A stretch of DNA of 64,000 bases. It comes from Balanoglossus misakiensis. Its lineage: Eukaryota; Hemichordata. Shown here in pieces: positions 60,424 to 64,000 of the stretch (position 1 is its first letter; every line of letters begins with the position of its first letter). A program made the position numbers and the translations under genes. The notes below the pieces were generated by a model. The model did no database searches. It saw only the letters and a program-made list of their open reading frames with translations, and had not been told where the DNA came from. The stretch spans positions 3,410,001 through 3,474,000 of the forward strand of contig CM082579.2 of the NCBI GenBank assembly GCA_040954595.2. The letters are read 5' to 3'.

Positions 60424-62379
60424 ACGGAAAAAAATGTACAAAAAAATTAAAACATAAAAAAAAATATGGTTTAGGAAACAAACATAAACAAAGGGAATGG
60501 TAGAAAAATACTTTGCGTTAAAATGTCTAAATATTTATTTATTCGAGTTTCAGAATTGTTTAAAATATGTCAGAGGGTTTTTCCTTTAATATTGCAGCAC
60601 GTCCAACATCCGGATTCCGAACCTTCAAGCCGTGCAGCAAAATGCAGCTGCAACTGTCTTTCCTTGGGTTAAGTACGATAGTTAGTTTGAGTTTTTTTTG
60701 GGATAACTTAGGCGTTGGCTGTAAATAGTTTCGCCGCCGTTAGAGTTAGCTGGACCATTCTTGGAAACGGTTGTGATTTGAAGTAAATGAAGTGAATGTG
60801 ACCGTTTGGTGAGGTTTGTGTGTGTGAGAGAAAACGTAGATTTCTAGCATAGAGGTCGTATTGTCAAATAGACACAAACTTCGAAAGTGGGTTTATTAGC
60901 GTAAACGTGATTACCTCTACGTCAGGACAATTTGCTCCTGAAGCAATCTGATTGCAGCGTTATCGTACGAGTGGCATGTCCGTTATTTCGTGATTTTCGT
61001 TATTATTATATTGTTGTTGATGATGTTGTTGTTGTTTTCATTTGTTTCTTTAAGACGAGTTCTTTTCGGCGCTGGTCGTGTGAGGCGCTGTACGTCACAT
61101 GCAAAATGGGAATATTGTGTGACCTCCTGACCTCGTGATACCAGTCTAAAGTAAATCATAGACAGTAGAGGGGGGACTGTCTATGAGTAAATCTAGTCAA
61201 AACTATTGCCTGTCTAAATAATTTCTTTTTGAAACGTTGCCAATGAGGCAATTTCTGTCAGATTGTCGTGTGTCCTTTAACGCCCATGTGCGTTATAAAC
61301 CTATATTCCTGAGTGCCCTTCTTTCAAAACACATACGCACGTGTTGTGAAAAAAGTAAATATATTTATTCGCTGTGTGAACAAAAGCAAAACAGCATATT
61401 TAAGCAAGATACATGCCCAGTGTGATAAGAAAAAGATATTCGTGTTCTTAGGGAGAAAACTTGTATAACAAGGACGTGTGATATTACCGTGTTTTCTCCC
61501 AGAATCCCTCACTTCCACTTCCATATAACCACTTCCGTATTGAAATGAAATTCCCAACGCAAGAAAACCATGGCAACACACCCCATTGTCTGGGAAACGT
61601 CAAAAGTGTGTCATAAATACTATAGTGTGTATATATATACTGTTTGAGAGTTTAAAATTTATATTTATTTTTGATGGCCGTTACAAATGTTGTGTTATTG
61701 CAATGGTCAACGTGTGTTCCTTAGGCATTAAAATCAAACGTTGCTTTGTTTTGAGGTCTTTGTGTTCCTGAACTTTGCATTGCATGAAAAACAATTGAAC
61801 AGGGTAAAAAAATCTTCAATGTTAATGGAACAGTGGTATTAATAGTTGGTGCCAGTGGGAATTCGTAAATTCTAATCACGTGTTCATCAATGCAATCAAT
61901 ACTGAAACTGTGTGAGTTTGATCAGAAATTATGTATACATTGAGGTGATTTTTATTTGGTATTATCATGTCTTAAAATTTGAAAAGAAGCGCCCCAGTGC
62001 GTCTCATACAACTGATTACATGCACTATGAAATTTAGCATAGTGGGTTTGTTAGCAAATGATAGATTGTAGGTACCACTGAAAAAAGTCAAATCATGTAA
62101 TGTTTATTTATACCGTGTTGTGCGTGTGTGATGAACATGATGCGAATTCCTATTTTGCTAGTTAACTAAGATGTGCGTATTCGGCATCTTCGCAGAAACT
62201 AAAACGTGGAATTATTACTTTCGAGAATCCTGCAGAACTTTACTCAAAACAGCGACACCTGCGACAATTATTCGATTTCTTTCTTTTTATATCTGGATGC
62301 ATGTCTTTCATATGACTATCACGACGAAACTATGGCTGTAATCTGTAAACTAAACAATGGTGGCAACTTTCTTTTCGCC

Positions 62380-62385
62380 AATAAA
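62380..62385 (+). promoter_or_regulatory. Candidate polyadenylation signal for gene C (distal)
   Basis: AATAAA followed within 20-40 bases by a GT/T-rich stretch (GTTGGTTTCTTCTTTTTC). It would imply a 3.1 kb 3' UTR. Confidence 0.3.
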
Positions 62386-62465
62386 ATTATACTTTGAAGT
62401 GACGTTGGTTTCTTCTTTTTCTTGTTACTGGTAGGATCTCCCAAATTACGACTTAAAGTTAGATG

Positions 62466-62489
62466 TGACGTCACATGTGACGTCACGTG
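62466..62489. promoter_or_regulatory. Paired CRE palindromes and E-box
   Basis: TGACGTCA at 62466-62473 and again at 62478-62485, 12 bases apart, running into CACGTG (62484-62489). The first is embedded in the 14-bp palindrome ATGTGACGTCACAT. CREB/ATF binding is inferred from the word alone. Confidence 0.45.
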
Positions 62490-63462
62490 TAAATATTTCA
62501 CCAGGCACTAATTTTTACGTATTCTTGTGTGTGGCACTTTACATTTTGATTTTGACAATATTTTGGTTATTTTTCTCTCACGGGATAATTTGCTTATCTT
62601 TCTATGTTTATTAACTGCGACATGAATCTTCGATTGTTACAGCTCAATTTACACCCTCCATGGTACCAGTTGTTCGTTGACTTCAAATAGTGTCAGAGGA
62701 GTATTTACATGTTGTGTCTACAAGAGATATCGCACTGCAGCTTATACAACAATCTTTACAATGCCTATCAGTTATCTCGAACAACCGATGTCAGTTTATT
62801 TCTATATGGCGCTACATCAAGTTCCATTGCTGTAGTTCTCATCAAAAGCGTTTTCAGAAAACTGTTTCGGTAGTGTAGGTTGATATCAGAGCGTAAAGCT
62901 TCATTTAAATTTTGTGTAATCGGTTGGTACTTGTGGAACCTCAAAATGAATTATGGGATAGTCGAAGTTTTGACGTGATAACAATTCGTTTTTGTTTACT
63001 TTCGTGTTCCATGGGAGCGTCGCATTTGTGGACAGGGCAACCGATAAGCGGGGTTATGAACGTCAGAGGTCGAGCAATTATGACGCGCAAGCGATGGTGT
63101 TTTTCCGGCAACTGCCGGCTATCCATGTGAACTTTTATAAGCTCTTATCCTGTGCTCGAATGTGGACCTTGGAACACTGATAATAAAAAAAGTGGTGTGG
63201 CGTTACAAGTAGGTTCTTTTATACATGGTAATTTTGCGACGGAAGAAGGAAGTCCTACACAGACAAAATTCTTTTCTGGCACGAAGAAACAATATTATTC
63301 TATACTTCAGGTTAAGAAACATCAAAGAGTTACAATCTTTGACAGAACTAAAAATGTAATTTTCAATCAAAACACTTTCATATCGGAAGTGGGGATTCAG
63401 AGTAACAAAATTTGTTTCTCCCTGGCGATATGCAACTTACAGGACTATTTTGTCAATATTTG

Positions 63463-63463
63463 A

Positions 63464-63558
<95 letters not shown>

Positions 63559-63561
63559 ATA
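63463..63561. repeat. (ATAA)n microsatellite
   Basis: About 25 perfect tetranucleotide units. It gives an artefactual repetitive minus-strand frame (YLFI)n. Confidence 0.97.
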
Positions 63562-63881
63562 GAATTTAGATTTCTTCTTTCAATGTCTATCCAGTAGGTT
63601 ACTGCTGAATGATGTGATGTTCTTATTTTTAGAGAAGACCAGTTGCAGTTGACGTAATTGGCTTCATTTTTGCTTGTGTTGACATTCGTCGTCTGTGTCC
63701 ACGTGTCAGCACTGTGATTTATCAGGGTAGGCGGAAAATTATTTTTAGCTTGTTTAATCTGTACACACAATGGAAATGAAACCATAGTAAGTCAGAAGTG
63801 GTGCTTGTGACCGGGACTGAGAAACCCCGAACCCAGGGCCTGCTGCTACGTGACTTTCCGCGGAGTTGCTGATAATTTTCG

Positions 63882-63886
63882 ATTGG
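63882..63886. promoter_or_regulatory. Inverted CCAAT box before terminal ATG
   Basis: ATTGG in GATTGGTCACCGG, about 66 bases upstream of the ATG at 63952, in a locally GC- and CpG-richer stretch. Confidence 0.3.
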
Positions 63887-63951
63887 TCACCGGCGGAACG
63901 TTGAGTGCCTGTCAGGGGTTATCTGTCTCAGTGCCTCACTTCAGCATTAAT

Positions 63952-64000
63952 ATGGCTACGGGGACCCACTTGGCACAAATCAAAGAGGAATGGTTAGTTT
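63952..64000 (+). CDS. Possible first codons of a further gene
   Basis: ATG in a good context (AATATGG) opens MATGTHLAQIKEEWLV to the window edge without a stop. An inverted CCAAT box and TCAGTG words lie upstream. Sixteen codons are too few to identify a family. Confidence 0.3.
   Translation, partial: MATGTHLAQIKEEWLV

Larger units (their letters stand above)
59243..63951. other. Region downstream of gene C
   Basis: 4.7 kb with no recognisable coding exon. It may include the gene C 3' UTR, two CRE palindromes at 62466-62485 and an (ATAA)n array. Confidence 0.7.

Noticed and set aside
63453-63785. Minus-strand frame with repeated YLFI
   Set aside because: Produced by the (ATAA)n microsatellite, not a protein.
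1-64000. CRISPR array, tRNA or rRNA genes, transposase or reverse transcriptase
   Set aside because: No spaced direct repeats of CRISPR type, no convincing tRNA fold or rRNA segment, and no open frame with transposon protein motifs was seen by eye. A cover search with tRNA and repeat databases could still find degraded copies.

Overview
The window is animal nuclear DNA. Genes are split by many short exons with GT-AG introns, introns and intergenic DNA are AT-rich and full of simple repeats, and there are no bacterial gene or operon features. The only clear protein genes are three paralogous members of the SLC6 sodium/chloride-dependent neurotransmitter and amino-acid transporter family, closest by motif to glycine transporters (GlyT1/GlyT2) and ATB0,+. 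Recurrent palindromic words (TACATGTA, TAGGCCTA, TGACGTCA) and marine-invertebrate-like intron density suggest a marine invertebrate, perhaps an ambulacrarian, cephalochordate or lophotrochozoan. That placement is inference; I cannot name the species.

Layout. Gene A (minus strand, 90-13298) runs leftward off the window: a 23-codon first exon at 13230-13298, then exons for TM1, TM2, TM3/EL2, TM4, TM5 and TM6-7, with TM8-12 beyond position 1. It diverges from gene B (plus strand, 23431-32998), which is complete: 14 coding exons, 631 residues, first intron 5.4 kb. About 21 kb follows with no convincing gene. Gene C (plus strand, 54258 or 54288 to 59242) has exons matching gene B exons 2-14, a much longer C-terminal tail, and no recognisable exon 1. 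The last 49 bases may open another gene.

How the genes relate. A and B share a short first coding exon (M-x-K-K-S-I-x-F ... G-N-x-I, phase 0), the same intron phases, and upstream elements CCAATAAG and CTTTGTTATGGTT at similar distances from the ATG. B and C are closest to each other: they share an intron in the TM6-TM7 region that A lacks, and both have Asn where A and the vertebrate glycine transporters have Trp in the unwound part of TM6. The chloride and first sodium sites look intact in B and C. My reading is a local array with one conventional glycine transporter (A) and a duplicated pair (B, C) with an altered substrate pocket.

The rest is introns, intergenic DNA, microsatellites, G/C homopolymers, a few hairpins and candidate regulatory words, all recorded below. 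I found no rRNA, tRNA, CRISPR array or recognisable transposon protein.
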